Assembly: GCF_036711975.1 (NCBI RefSeq)
Contig: NC_091971.1
Coordinates: 8,501,501 to 8,565,500 of the forward strand
Source of the DNA: Onthophagus taurus
Taxonomy: Eukaryota; Arthropoda; Insecta; Coleoptera; Scarabaeidae
Length of the DNA stretch: 64,000 nucleotides
Direction: 5' to 3'
Position 1 is the first letter of the stretch. Every line of letters begins with the position of its first letter. Below the pieces are notes generated by a model. That model was not told where the DNA came from, did not search any database, and saw only the letters and a program-made list of their open reading frames with translations. The translations under genes and the position numbers were made by a program. Positions 45,751 through 58,025 of the stretch are shown here, one piece after another.

Positions 45751-48700
45751 GCCAAATTTTCTTGTACATAATTTCGCTATTTATGCCTTGGTTATTTAAA
45801 AGAGTGTCCTGGAATTTGTGAAGATACCTAATTTAGTCTTTCTGATCAACTTAGTAAACTTAGTAAAAGAGTCTGCATAGCAAGGAGATACTTTCTCGTT
45901 CAGAAAAATCTGCATCTGACTTCGTCATTTACAATCGCAATTATCATAGTACTTCCTAGAGTCTCCTGAATACTTTAGCAATTTGTATCATCTTCTGGCA
46001 AGATCTAATTTCCATCCTTAAATCGCAATCCTATACTACAACTTTGAGTTTTATATTTATATTTTCAAAAAACAGTTTAAAAAATGCGTTTCTCCATAAA
46101 TAAAATTTTTTTATGATTACTTTTTGAATAACTCCTTAATAAATAGATTTCTACCATAACTCTTAAGATTTCTATTAGAACCTTCAAGCTATATATCATC
46201 TTTTTTACCCAGCTTAACCCCACACCATATCCAAATAAATTATAAAGGTTTAAATTGAATACTCCTCTATTTTTTCTTTTCTTTATACATTCATTTTTTA
46301 TACATTCCCACACAAACATTATTTAAAAGAGTATGTACAAAAAAACAACATAATTACACCTTTGCTAGAGTAATACTTCAATCATTAACATTCTAACCAG
46401 TCCATAACCGGTGGATTTCCTATACAAAACAATTCTTTTCCGACATAGATTATACATCATCGTGGATATGAAACAGGATGAATCGCCAACGGGCTTTTTC
46501 GTAGCTCATGTTTTATTAATAAAAGTTGAGCAAAAGTGACCCTTGTGAATTTAAATACTCTTCACTGAGATTTTTCAGTCGTTACATTTTATGCTTCCAG
46601 CAGCGATTACGTTTCACTGTACGCTTTCACCGTCATCGTCAAGGGAAAATTGGCCGTTCCCATCACCTCACGCGTATCATTAATAATCGTTTTAATAAAG
46701 AAGCGCAACCGCCTTGGTATTAATAAACACAAAATGACAAGAGAGACCTAGTCGTAGACAGCAGCATTTCGATGAACGTAAGCACGTGAAGACTAATAAT
46801 CTTGAGAACCTACTATTAACTCCTATTGAAGATATAAGAGATTGAAGAGAGAGTATACATGTGAGATGTGGATGTTTGTAGATATAGAAAAGTGTTTATT
46901 GAAAGTAGCTTTCATGCATAGGTCAAATCCATTGAGGTTGTCAATCATTTTCTATTCGCAAATTTTTTTATGGTCGAGGGAACTTAACTAGTCAGGTAAC
47001 CAACTTAATTACACGAACTGGGCATACTAAAGCTTGACGTTTAATGAGCATTCGACCGACCTTTCTCTTGGTCCACTGCACTCAGACTGCTGCGCTTTCT
47101 GACATTTCACAATGACTAATTACGTAATTAAGAGCATTATTGTTGGTCGAGTTGGGATACCCTGTGGTGCAAAAGCAGGTATATTCACTGCAGGATTATA
47201 TTATGAAGTGGAATGGAATTCAAGATTAACATGAATGAAATATTCAAAGAAAAACTTTTTAATTTTTCTAAAAACCTCTAATGTTGATTTTTTCTGAGTA
47301 ATTACTAATTATCATCGATAGAATCTATAGGAAAAAAGGAAAAGTAGTTTTCAACATTGGATGCGGAAGACATAAACGTTCCTTTAATCGTTCCTAGTTG
47401 TAATTGAAAAGAAATTACGCACTCATCCTTCTGCTACTCGTTTTTCCCTCTGTTGCAAAATTAAACGTCGTCAGTCGTCTTGAATCCGAACTGCTGACGG
47501 CGCTGATGCTTTAATGACGAATTAATTCGTGCCTTGGGAACGTAGGTTCCGACGCGGAAATTATTAGATACTCTTGTTCATATTGCAGTGTGTGTGCGTT
47601 CACAAAATTATTATGCAGTTACAATTTGTTGGCGCTAGTCACGGCGGCAATAAATCAGAAAACGAGATGCAAATAAGTACCAAACTACCGACAATTCAAT
47701 TTTTTATCGATTTTTTAAGCAGATAAGAAAATCTTTATGAATGAAAGGTAATTTTAAGACAACAGGAAGCTGTTTTTAATAAAAATAAACTCGCAAAGAA
47801 AATCGTTTTGATTAAAATTTACTTATCTCGTAACGTTTGGAGATCGTTCAGATTATAATTTAAAGCGGTATTAAAACGGTCTTTAAGGCGGCCGATAAAA
47901 CTTGTTTAAAACGTGCAGTAAACACGTAGCCCTCTCGCGTTGGAGACAGCTTGACGAGTTTCGCGTCCATAAATTACGCTTTTCTATGTCGACACGAAAC
48001 CATTTGGTTGGTTACAGTCGCGGAAATAAGTATCCGCAAGCCCAGATTTTACAGAAAAAAATCACTTCTTATTTATACCCTCTTGGACATTAACTGTAGT
48101 AGTTTCCACACCCAGTTTCTCTTGAGAAATACTATCAATTATACGAGACGGTACACTGCAAATTATGTACAAATATAGACGAAGAAATGATTCAGTCACT
48201 TTATGTTTTGTAAGATTTATTTATTTTATTTGCAATTTAAATTGTTGTACAAGCTAGTTTCAACACTTGGACTTCCAACAACTATGTCTTAATAAAGATA
48301 TAAGATCCAGAATATTATTATAAACCCACATGACAATTTAGTAGGTAGATACTATTTTCTTTATAGGAAAAGAGATAACATTTATATTTTAAATATATTA
48401 TGGCTATTAACTGATATTAACAGATTATTAATACTGATTGTAAAATAAAACATGTCTTATAAAGTTTACTACTGATTCCAACTTGTTTAGTTTTTGGAGG
48501 ACTTTGAGAAGTTGTGTTTGGATGCTCACTTCATTCCCGATGCAATCATCATATTTCCTTCAAGACTGTCATAAATATCACTTCTCCCAGCTTAAAGGCA
48601 AAATCAAAGGACTATTAGATAATAGAGAACATCATGAATTTTGGTAGAGAACCTCTCTTTATTTAAAACCTTTAAATTCACAGGAAATCGTTAGCAGTTT

Positions 48701-48789
48701 TTATGTACTACTGAAGACATTTGAAAATCCTTTGGAAATAAATTTATCATCCATTGTTGATGCAAAGTTTAAATTCTTCTTTTTCTACT
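45751..48789. other. Putative frizzled intron, 45.8-48.8 kb
   Basis: No gene recognised. Higher-GC island at about 47.45-47.66 kb with an ATGCAAAT octamer at 47667-47674. Minus frame 46077-46319 and overlapping plus frames near 47.9-48.2 kb are unrecognised. Confidence 0.4.
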
Positions 48790-49215
48790 TTCGACTAGGG
48801 ATGTGTTTGGACTTTACTCCGCAGACGAGGAGAACCAGCTCTGTGCCCATCTCTTGGGAGGTCGTCCTTGTGATCCTTTTGCTTTCGGTCGTCCACAAAT
48901 GCATATTTTAGCCAATCTCCTCTCATCCATTCTTTTTACATGCTCCTACCTTTTCTTTCTTACTTTTGTCCATTTTACAACATCCTGTATGTTACATCTC
49001 TCTCTGATAGAGGTGTTGGTCTGCCTATCTCGCGGTGTCACATTCAACATAGATTTCAAGATTTTCGTCATCACCCTTATCCTCTGTTTAGTCTTCTTTA
49101 TTTCTGCTCTCTTCTTGGTGGAATATATTACCATGGCTCTATATATTTTCCTTTTTCCTTCTATATGACAGACTTCTTAGACAGCCCGTCACTTGTGTTG
49201 CTCTTGTAACCTGTG
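48790..49215 (-). mobile_element. Non-LTR retrotransposon 3' domain remnant
   Basis: Minus-strand translation reads TSIRERCNIQDVVKWTKVRK, a stop, EHVKRMDERRLAKICICG, RPKAKGSQGRPPKRWAQSW. This is the conserved region near the end of RTE/Craton-type polyproteins (QDVV.W, HV.RM....L.K, GRP.KRW). The polymerase itself is absent. The opposite strand holds a long hydrophobic open frame (48803-49168), which I take as a shadow. Confidence 0.75.
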
Positions 49216-51189
49216 CTTGTGCTTCCTTATATAGATTTTACAAATTAATTTAATATGAACTAATTAAACTGCTAAAGCTGTCTAAAAACAATATAGTAAT
49301 TAAAAAAATGTTTGATTTATGATCAGTTATTTACTTAGTTTCATCCCAACCAATAATTTTATAAGATCGTGTAAAATCGTTTAAAACATTTGTTCTCCAT
49401 CCCGCTGTTAAGTGAAGTTTGTAATTTCTAACATTCCCTATTCTTAACAAATCTTCCTGTAATATCTTAAACCATCTTCAAACCGTTAACTTCCTGCTTT
49501 TTGTCCATTTGTTAGTTCTCTTTCTCTCTCGGTAACCTGACATTAAACTCGGTGATGATAGCGAACAACGGTCGAAATTGATAGAGATGGTAAATCAAGA
49601 TGGGACATCGTCTTGGGATCATACCAATTATGGAAACTCCCTTCCACGCACAATTATCCTTCTGAAACGTTATAGCTTTGCGTATATGTATGTATATAGA
49701 AAGAGAAGAAAACGCACACTCAAGATAATTTATGTAACATTGTATTCACGTTGTTGCAAAGGAGGCATTTACACTTGGTTGGAACTCTTGGGAGGGTCAA
49801 GACCTAAGTCGTTTAGGAAACAAATCGCCCGCGTCCTTTGCCAGCCAGCAACCCATACGTCTCCCCTTCTAGACGTTAGCTGGTAATTTATAATTTACCG
49901 GCCCAAAACGAATTAACTCCGGGCGTTGAAGTATAGACGACGCTCGAAACATTCGAGAGGAGACTCTTAAAAGGATTTGTCTTCGTGCCGAAGAAGGATA
50001 AACAAGTTTTTTTAAGTCATTTAGTTTGTTTCACGCTATGATATATTTTTAAGGTTATCCGGGAGCTAAAACCTACTACTAAATATCTTGAAAGTTAGTT
50101 TTTTGTAGAATGTGGAAAATTTAGAATATGTAAGATTTAGTTTGTGATGATGTCATAGTATCTAACGTAAAAACATCATTTGCTACTTACTACAACCTGG
50201 GAGACTACAGGAAGAGATAGTTATCAACTTCACGGTCCATGACTATGTTTAAATGTAACTGGGGAGATAAAACTGAACGAAGACCACCTCGCTTATCCTT
50301 TATTGTCCCACAGACGTCCCGTAGGTTAATTAACTATAAATATTAATGACGGTCGTCGAGACCGAGTCGTCAAAGGCATGAACTGCTCGGTTTGGTGTAC
50401 CTACATAGACGTGACGCGATTCGAATAATCTTTTCTTAAATAGAATCAGTATGGAATTGATTTTTGATTTTAATTGAATGCTAATCACAACCTTGGTAAA
50501 TATAAATAAATTTTCAATCACACATTCTGAATACATTTTTTACTTCGCTTATTTTATTTTCTTTTTTTTAGATTTGATGATCGTGCCGATAACTTTTTAT
50601 CAACCGCAATTGCGTGAGTCTGCATCCTGTACGCAGCAATACCTGTACCCACATGAAGAATGTTTCGAAACGAGATAGATCGCAATGTACAGAATAAATT
50701 GCGGCAATCCATTTTCCTATGATCGCTCGCGCTTTTCAATAAAGACGAAGATTTAAACACGAGGATTTAACGACGTTCCAGTAATTGATGGGTTCTTGCC
50801 GTGTCACGTATAGATCGGGCGCGAGATGGAGGCACCGTGGGCGGTTATTTATTAAACGTTGTCGAACGGCCTTATAGTGTTGGAGGAACCAATAGACGAG
50901 ACGAACCTCATCTCTTTTATTTGCCCATTTTGACGAGGTAAAAATTGGACGATTTCATTAGCCGAAAGCGACGGGTTGATTAATTGGCCTTCAGCCGTGA
51001 CCCTGTCTCACAGCTTACGGGGGAAAATGTTTGCATAACTTTCAACTCCTACGTCAACAGCTATCTAATCGTCTTGTTACTATCTTACCGACATTGGATC
51101 GCGCTTGTTTTGTATAAATTGTGAATGATAAATCTAGTTTTTAACATTCTGACAAAATGTAAAACAAGATGTATTACTCCTGAAAACTA
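49216..51189. other. Putative frizzled intron, 49.2-51.2 kb
   Basis: No gene recognised. An unrecognised plus frame at 49578-49886 and a GC-richer island at 50.76-51.06 kb containing TTGATTAATTGG, a homeodomain-type site, are the only notable stretches. Confidence 0.4.
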
Positions 51190-51505
51190 CCGTGCGTCTC
51201 TTAAGACTACTAAACCTTAATGTTTCTAGTTCTAGGTCTAGTGTAAGTTCCAGTTTTACACTAGTACTAACACTAGAACAAACACAAGACCTAGAACTAG
51301 AATCATTCGGATTTAGCCGTCTTGAGAGACGTGCGGCTAAACCCGAATGATTCTAGTTCTAGGTCTAGTGTTAGTTCTAGTGATAGTGCTAGGTAGTAGT
51401 AGTTAATACTAGATAGCACTATATTGTATACTTTCATTGAACTAAAACTAGAACTAACACTAGATCTAGAACTAGAAACATTCGAGTTTATCCGTCTTAA
51501 GAGTT
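51190..51505. mobile_element. CTAG inverted-repeat element, locus 3 (two units)
   Basis: Unit 1 51205-51321 and unit 2 51326-51496. TTAA stands at 51201-51204 on the left and at 51497-51500 on the right; the middle junction reads TTGA. Each unit is an inverted repeat. The left arm of unit 1 reads TGTTTCTAGTTCTAGGTCTA and the right arm of unit 2 contains its near reverse complement. Central junction text GGATTTAGCCGTC/GAGACGTGCGGCTAAACCC lets neighbouring units pair as a long hairpin. The 3' unit contains the loop text ATTGAACTAAAACTAGAAC. Confidence 0.8.
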
Positions 51506-53565
51506 GAAGTAATTGATCTAATTGAATGGAATTAAATGAAAGAGACTATATACACAAACACTATATTTTGCATAATATTATACTTCAACGAAGCATATTT
51601 TCGCTATAAAACCTAATCATACAATAATGACTGCATCTAAGTCGAAAATAATGTTACAAACTTTTCTCGCTCAATTGCTTAATCCAATTAAGTGCAGTAT
51701 GCAGGAGGAAGTAATTACTGACGAAACCAGTTTGAAGTTTGCTTGAATTCAACGATGGCGTACTATAACTGTACTGAGTGTTTTATCTAATATAAGAATT
51801 TTGCTTCGGGGCTTCGCGAGCTTTCGAATTAAGCTTCCTTTCCAAAGTCGATTTCATTTTAAAGTAACCGACGCGACGTGTTTCACTCGTTAACATAATG
51901 TGGCATTGATTGATATTTCGATATTTACGTATGTAGCTAATAATTATCTAATTTCTTGATCTATACTTAAAGTTATTTGAAGTTACATTTAATTTAGTTG
52001 GAAATCAAACAAGCGTTCATTAAAGTGATTAACGATTGTTGTTTCTTCAATAATAATTCTCATTACTTAAGAGTACAATGTTATTGTTAAGTATTGAAAC
52101 ATCGTTTCGAATTAGAATATATAGAATGACTTCGTTAGTGGAAGAACATTTGTCGCGGTGGCGGCGCATCCTAAAGAGAGTCTCGTTCACTCCCATTAAA
52201 GGTGTTGTTGAAAAGAGGCTGAAGATACACTGTAAAGATAAGGTGGTTGTGAGGCCCATCATTCCTATACCACGTAGGTGAGGAGCGAATATTCGGAATT
52301 TCTTTGTGATCTAATCCCGCAAAGAGTCCGGCGGCGGCTGTTGAGGCCGGTTCGATTATTCCTGGCCGCTCAACCAAGAACTTATATTTCTGCCAATCTC
52401 GTCGCGGCATCTACAGAAAACGCTACGAAATCCGCTCGCCCATTATACACGGCGAAATCCTTCGGGTGATCGAAGAAAAATGTCGAAGCCCGAGTACGTG
52501 GGAATGACCATTCCTCTTCGATAGCGCCTTCGATGCGATCCAATGCCATGCGTTCCCGGCCGTGTTATTTAGACAACCGGATTAAGATACCGAGGTTATT
52601 TATGCTTACTGAGGTCATAGTGCATAGGGAAATTAGCTACGGGACGGGTTTTGTCGGCAAAACCAAAGAATAAAACCAACGTAGCCACCAGATAAAGTGA
52701 TTAACGTGGGGTTTAAAAGGTTTTTGAGTCCGACAAAGCAGCGATAATTTTTCTAGAACGGTTAGAACACCCACTTGTTAAAAAAGAAACGATAATAAAT
52801 AAAAATAAACCGTGTTAACGTTACTTCTTAACTGTTTACTGTCGTATAGATTATTGTATAGTTTATTGCTGTAATAACGTTATCAACTAGTGCATTTTTA
52901 TTACTTCATTTCAACTGTAAGTTCAAATCTCTTTTACGTACAAATTAAACACGGTTGCCGCAACTGGACATTTGCATAATAATTAATGGTAGCAATTATA
53001 ATTTTTCAACATTTATGCGTTTTACGTTTTAAAGCCTTCGTTCCACTTAAAATAATTGTTATATATGTATACCTAATCCATTTCATATTCCGTATCGGCA
53101 ATCGAAACACTATTACAATTAAGTAATAATTTATCAACAAGCCGTAATTAGATATAAAAAAATCGCATAACGTTTCTTAAGTCAACATATATGCACGATC
53201 TATTTCTATTGTTTAAACACAGTTGCTCAACGTGAATGATTTATCCTCCAGATATAATGGGCACCGTATCTTAATGGAGTACATTTATTATTGTATAAAA
53301 CCGTTTTCCTATTGAATTCTTTCCGCTTCGCATAGCAACAGGTGAGTTGTTGAGTGATTCTAAGATAATATAAATATACATTTAAAAGTATCATTCTTTT
53401 TAAAGCTTCAAGACATTCCCTTTTAACTTCCTGGTGAACGTTTTCTAATTCAAATTCTATTCAAATGTATACATTCATGTGACCCACTAAATATCTGTTT
53501 ATTAGAATTTCATGGAATTTTATATAAATTGTTAAAAGAATCACTATGTACCTCACCCAAATAAA
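51506..53565. other. Putative frizzled intron, 51.5-53.6 kb
   Basis: No gene recognised. The island at about 52.13-52.62 kb is clearly GC-richer and open on both strands (minus 52171-52410, plus 52278-52469) but shows no known domain. A reverse POU octamer lies at 52970-52977. Confidence 0.4.
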
Positions 53566-54500
53566 GAGGCTGATAAAAGAAAAATGATGTAGGACATGCT
53601 AGATTGACTGATAATGGGAGAATTAAATTCAACTCACTCTGTTAAGAGAGGAACAGACTGCACAGATAAAAGGAAAACTGGAAAGAGATGGGTAATAGAA
53701 GAATGAGGTCGAACAGAAACTGAAAAGGGGAGAAATTGGGAGAAAGAGATTAAAAAGAGACTGTAAAGACAAAAAGATTCTGGACAGAGAATAGGAAGAC
53801 TGCAAAGAAACAGATAAAAGAAGAAATGGAACGAATGATAATTACAAGGAGAAAAATTCTAGGGGAGAGAGACTGGACAAAGACTGCAAACGCAAAAAAG
53901 GGAAAAGAAAGGTATGAGAAAACTTAAAAGGGGCTGGATAACTAGACTGTAAAGGCAAGAACACTAACTGAGGAACGAAAGACTAGACTAGACTAAGAAA
54001 GACTAGACTAGACTGAGGAACGAAAGAACAGAGACAGGAAAGAGCCTAGTAATAGAACCAAACAATGGGCTTAGGCAGAGAGAAGCATAACTGAAAAAAG
54101 ATAGTAATAGCAAGATATACCCTCGCCATAGAATAGAATCAGTGGGAAGAAATGGATTATAGTAGAAATACATTAAACATAGACTGGAACGAGAATCTTG
54201 GCGGGGTAAATGAGATTGAAGAGAGACTGTAGAGGCAAGAAAGATACTAGACAGAGAACAAGAAGAATACAAAGATTCCAGTCAGTAAAAGGAGAATGAG
54301 AGTGAACAGAATCTTAAAAGCGAAGGAAGATACTGGCCAAAGAAGAGAGAAATTGAAAAAATGTGTATCAGCAGAAAGGAACTAAACATAGAAGATCAAT
54401 TATGGAAAGTGACTTGTAATTGAAAAAAGGGAACCGAACGGAAACTGGACATAGAAGAAGAAGGTTTCCACGCCATAGACAAAGGAGATTGAAGAAAGTG
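53566..54500. repeat. Purine-rich degenerate repeat tract
   Basis: For about 900 bp the plus strand is strongly A/G-rich, built from diverged phrases such as GAGACTGTAAAGACAAAAAG, GACTGTAAAGGCAAGAA, GACTGTAGAGGCAAGAAAG, TGGACAGAGAATAGGAAGA and TAGACAGAGAACAAGAAGA. A short perfect repeat (GACTAGACTAGACTA) lies near 53982-54015. No coding potential is implied; the long minus frame at 54003-54272 is a by-product. Confidence 0.7.
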
Positions 54501-57500
54501 TATAAATTTTGGAGGTGAAAGGATTGGATGTTCTATGTCGTCAAAGTTAGCCATTCCTTTTACCACATGACACAGGTTATTGCTGATGAAGAAAGTATCT
54601 AGAACGTTTTAAATTTGAACCATTCCCTCTGCAGAGTTTTCGCTATAATTATTGATTTATTAGGATCCGAGACCCTTTAGTTCGATGACATATGTGGGTA
54701 TGATGTCTCTTTCTCTACAGAATTTATGATTTATTAGTTCAGTTGAGTATTTTGAGAATTTTCGGCTCACTTGTCTTTTTTATCTTTTCCTCAAAAAAAG
54801 ATTGGTTTCTGGACAAAGTTCTAACGAATTATGTTCGAAGTGATCGCAAATGTATGAATGGTGGAATTTCATTAATTTGCATTGTAGAACCACTCGAATA
54901 ATTTTAAATTTCATTAACCCCATTGTATACACATCATCCAGATCAATCATTCAGTTTAAATTGCATTTTTTTCTAATGAATAGTAAAAATTCTTGTTTTA
55001 ACACAATTAGAATTAAAAAAATATGTCTGAAAAATACCATATTACTTATATTAAAACCCGCTAAAAGGTTATAATAGGGTTTACTTCGAATCCTTTTTGA
55101 AATTAAATAATAGTTTTATGTTATTGTGTAACTGCGTGCATGCAACTGTGTAGGTCTGCTACTGAAAACAACATCATTGTATTTTCCTTTCATACAATCG
55201 TATTAGAGACTGTCTCGAGTACATTTCACAGGAAACAAGTGGTATTGGAGAGAAACAGCGGATTTGCGAAGAGCGGAACGAATGGAACAATGGCATTTCT
55301 AAAATTCCCAGCATATTGCAAACGCGCCGTGTCCATAAACCCACATACGAACACTCTGACGTATACCTACATTCGTACACACATCCAATTGCACGTTTTA
55401 CGTCCTTGTAATGTTTACGCTTTATGAACATCCCCTTTCTAACGAACGATTTCTGTTTCAACTAAAGAGCAAAAAGAAAATGTTTATTATTAAACAGTTG
55501 GTGGAAAATGAAAGTGAGGAAACTTTTTCTTTCTAAACTTTAATCTTGCGTATTTAGCTTTCCTTCCAGACACACTGTGCATTTGTTATTATTTCAAAAT
55601 CTTTACGACCGAGACGGCATCGTTTTATCTTTTGACGTTTGTTTAATTTCGGGTATAGTTTAAAGAACAGTCCCGGTTTTATGTGCTTCCTTACCAAGGG
55701 ATACCACCCACATTCAGTAAATAAAATCCCAAACATATCAAATTACCAACCTTTCTAGAAGAAAAGTAACGGCAAAAATATATTATTTCAGCCGTATCGA
55801 TATAATCGTCAATTAAACGCGTACGGAACTTATGTTTATATTCATAAGGTGTAGCCGATGTATTCTTGGGCACGTCTCTCGGGTTTCGCAATTTATTCCA
55901 CAGTTCGTACTATCCAAGTCTACGTATTTGTTCACCTGGGAAAAGTCGTGTAAATCGGAATTAATCACCCTGTATGATTCCAATTCAATAGAAGGTGGAG
56001 TCCTGAGGTAAAATGTTGCCGATTTCTCTTCAGAAAAAGAATATTTTAAACGACATACAAAGAAATCATTTTTTAATTCTTTTGGGTTGATGAAACTTTG
56101 TGCCAAAAAGGATTAATTATACTTGAGTAATTTCAGAGGCGAGCCGACGATTCGCATTATATCGTTATAAGGGAAAATGGGCGAGCAATCTGTACGGACC
56201 ATCTCTATACGGCACTTTCGGCGCGTTTTATGATAATGCACCCGAGGAGATACGGCAAGAAACGGAGGATCATCGACGGCCGATTACAACGTCGCCGCCG
56301 TCGTAACGAAAAAAATACCAAAGCTCGCCGTCCCTCGGGTAATGAATATAAATTAGCATGTCAACGCTGCTTTTTTTCGACCTTACCGCAAATCTACGTT
56401 GATGTATTCACCAGGATGCAGCAGACACGTCGTTTTAATTGAGGCTTCAAGTATTTCATGTCATCATCATCATCATCCAAGAACATAAAAGCAAAATAAA
56501 AAACGTGACTACTAGATTCTAATATAAAACGGTTAACGGTGCTTTAGTACTTTAAAACTGGTCAATTAGTTTACGATCATCTAAACTCCAATTAACCGTT
56601 AACTGTTAAAAGGTTGTTAGGTTTGCGGCATCATCGGCATGATAGTAATGGGTTAACAAAGATCGTACTGAGTATGAATAATGTAAGATTTGCGCGAGTA
56701 TTCCATTCACGATTCGCGTGTAACAAGAACGGGGAAATAGGAGTAGAACGTTCGAAGAGAAGAAGAAAGGTTAAAAGACGTGACCGCAACGTTGTTGGTC
56801 CGTTTTTGGCCGAAGTGTGACGACGTATAACCGGTACACCACGTTGGTTCTCGGAAGGCGGATGAAAATTATCACACAATCCAGTTTCTCAATAAGGACT
56901 GTGGAGCGGAAACGCAAAAAGTACTCCGACACGAGGCAATAACAAACGAAATGTGTGGTTACAGGACCGTATTAAATTCTGTAAAACATGTCAATTTAAC
57001 ACCTTATAAAATCATAATATTTCTTAAAATTCATTTCAAAACTAAAACAAAAATTTAATCAACACATTTTTTTATGAAAGATAAATTGATTGGTAATGCA
57101 TTTTTAAGTAGATCCAGTCCTGCAAGTTTGACCAGGGCTAAACCACACGTTTGACTTCGCGAAGATTTAAGACCCGCCGATGCAGATAAAAAGGACTCGA
57201 AGCGAAACCTGTCATTAGCCGTCTTTGTTTTGCCTTTAATTTATTTATTCGACGTTCTTACCGTATAATTATCGGTCTCTACGAGAAAATTCGGCGTTTA
57301 CCAGAAGATGAATGAAGAAATTACTATGAGCTTGACAAATTTATAGCCCTCCTATGTCTTCAGTTCGTATCATTCGAATCGAACGAAAATACTAAAAGGC
57401 AACCACGAAAATCCTCTACCCACTCTCCTCCCTTTATGCATATTGATCGAGTTCTTCGGTCGTTCCTGAACCTGACATGTTTTGGAGCCATTCAAAAATC

Positions 57501-57975
57501 TCTACCAGCAGGTATTAATTATGGAAACATTCGGTAGATTAACGGCTACCACTCACGATACACATTACTACCTTCGAACCTCTTGTATGCTATTTAAAGG
57601 ATGTTGACATTAAAAACGTAGTCAATTATTGGTGCAGGTTATATTGATTTGAATGGAATTTGAATTAAGGAGAAATCGTTTTCTAAGAACTTTAAATGGA
57701 ATGTTTCATTGTAAATCCAGAAAGAATGGTAATGACGTGAAAAAAAAAAATTCGGTGTGAAATTATAAAAATTAGTAGCATTTTGAATGAGCACTAAGAA
57801 AGTATTTTTAGAAATTAAGCAAAATTCTCTTAATTGTGTCAGAACTATAAGAATTTTTAAAAGTTTGCAGGATTCATTAAAATAGTTTATATTACAGGAT
57901 TCGAAATTTCAAAAGATATTAATTTTGAGGTGAAATCTTTTAAAATTAGATTTTAAAATTAATTAGTTCATAGAA
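54501..57975. other. Putative frizzled intron, 54.5-58.0 kb
   Basis: No gene recognised. Overlapping unrecognised frames at 55140-55461 (both strands), 55691-56106 (minus), 56230-56442 (plus) and 56614-56879 (both strands) coincide with higher GC. A CAT microsatellite lies at about 56460-56477. Confidence 0.4.
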
Positions 57976-58025
57976 GGGTTGGGTTGGGATGGGTTGGATT
58001 GGGTTGGGTTGGGTTGGATTGGGTT
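57976..58025. repeat. GGGTTG microsatellite
   Basis: About 50 bp of GGGTTG/GGATTG hexamers with runs of three G, which could form a G-quadruplex on the plus strand. It is not the insect telomere repeat (TTAGG). Confidence 0.8.

Noticed and set aside
48803..49168. 121-codon hydrophobic plus-strand frame
   Set aside because: It is the antisense shadow of a readable non-LTR retrotransposon 3' domain on the minus strand.
57976..58025. Interstitial telomere repeat
   Set aside because: The unit is GGGTTG/GGATTG rather than TTAGG, and no longer array follows.
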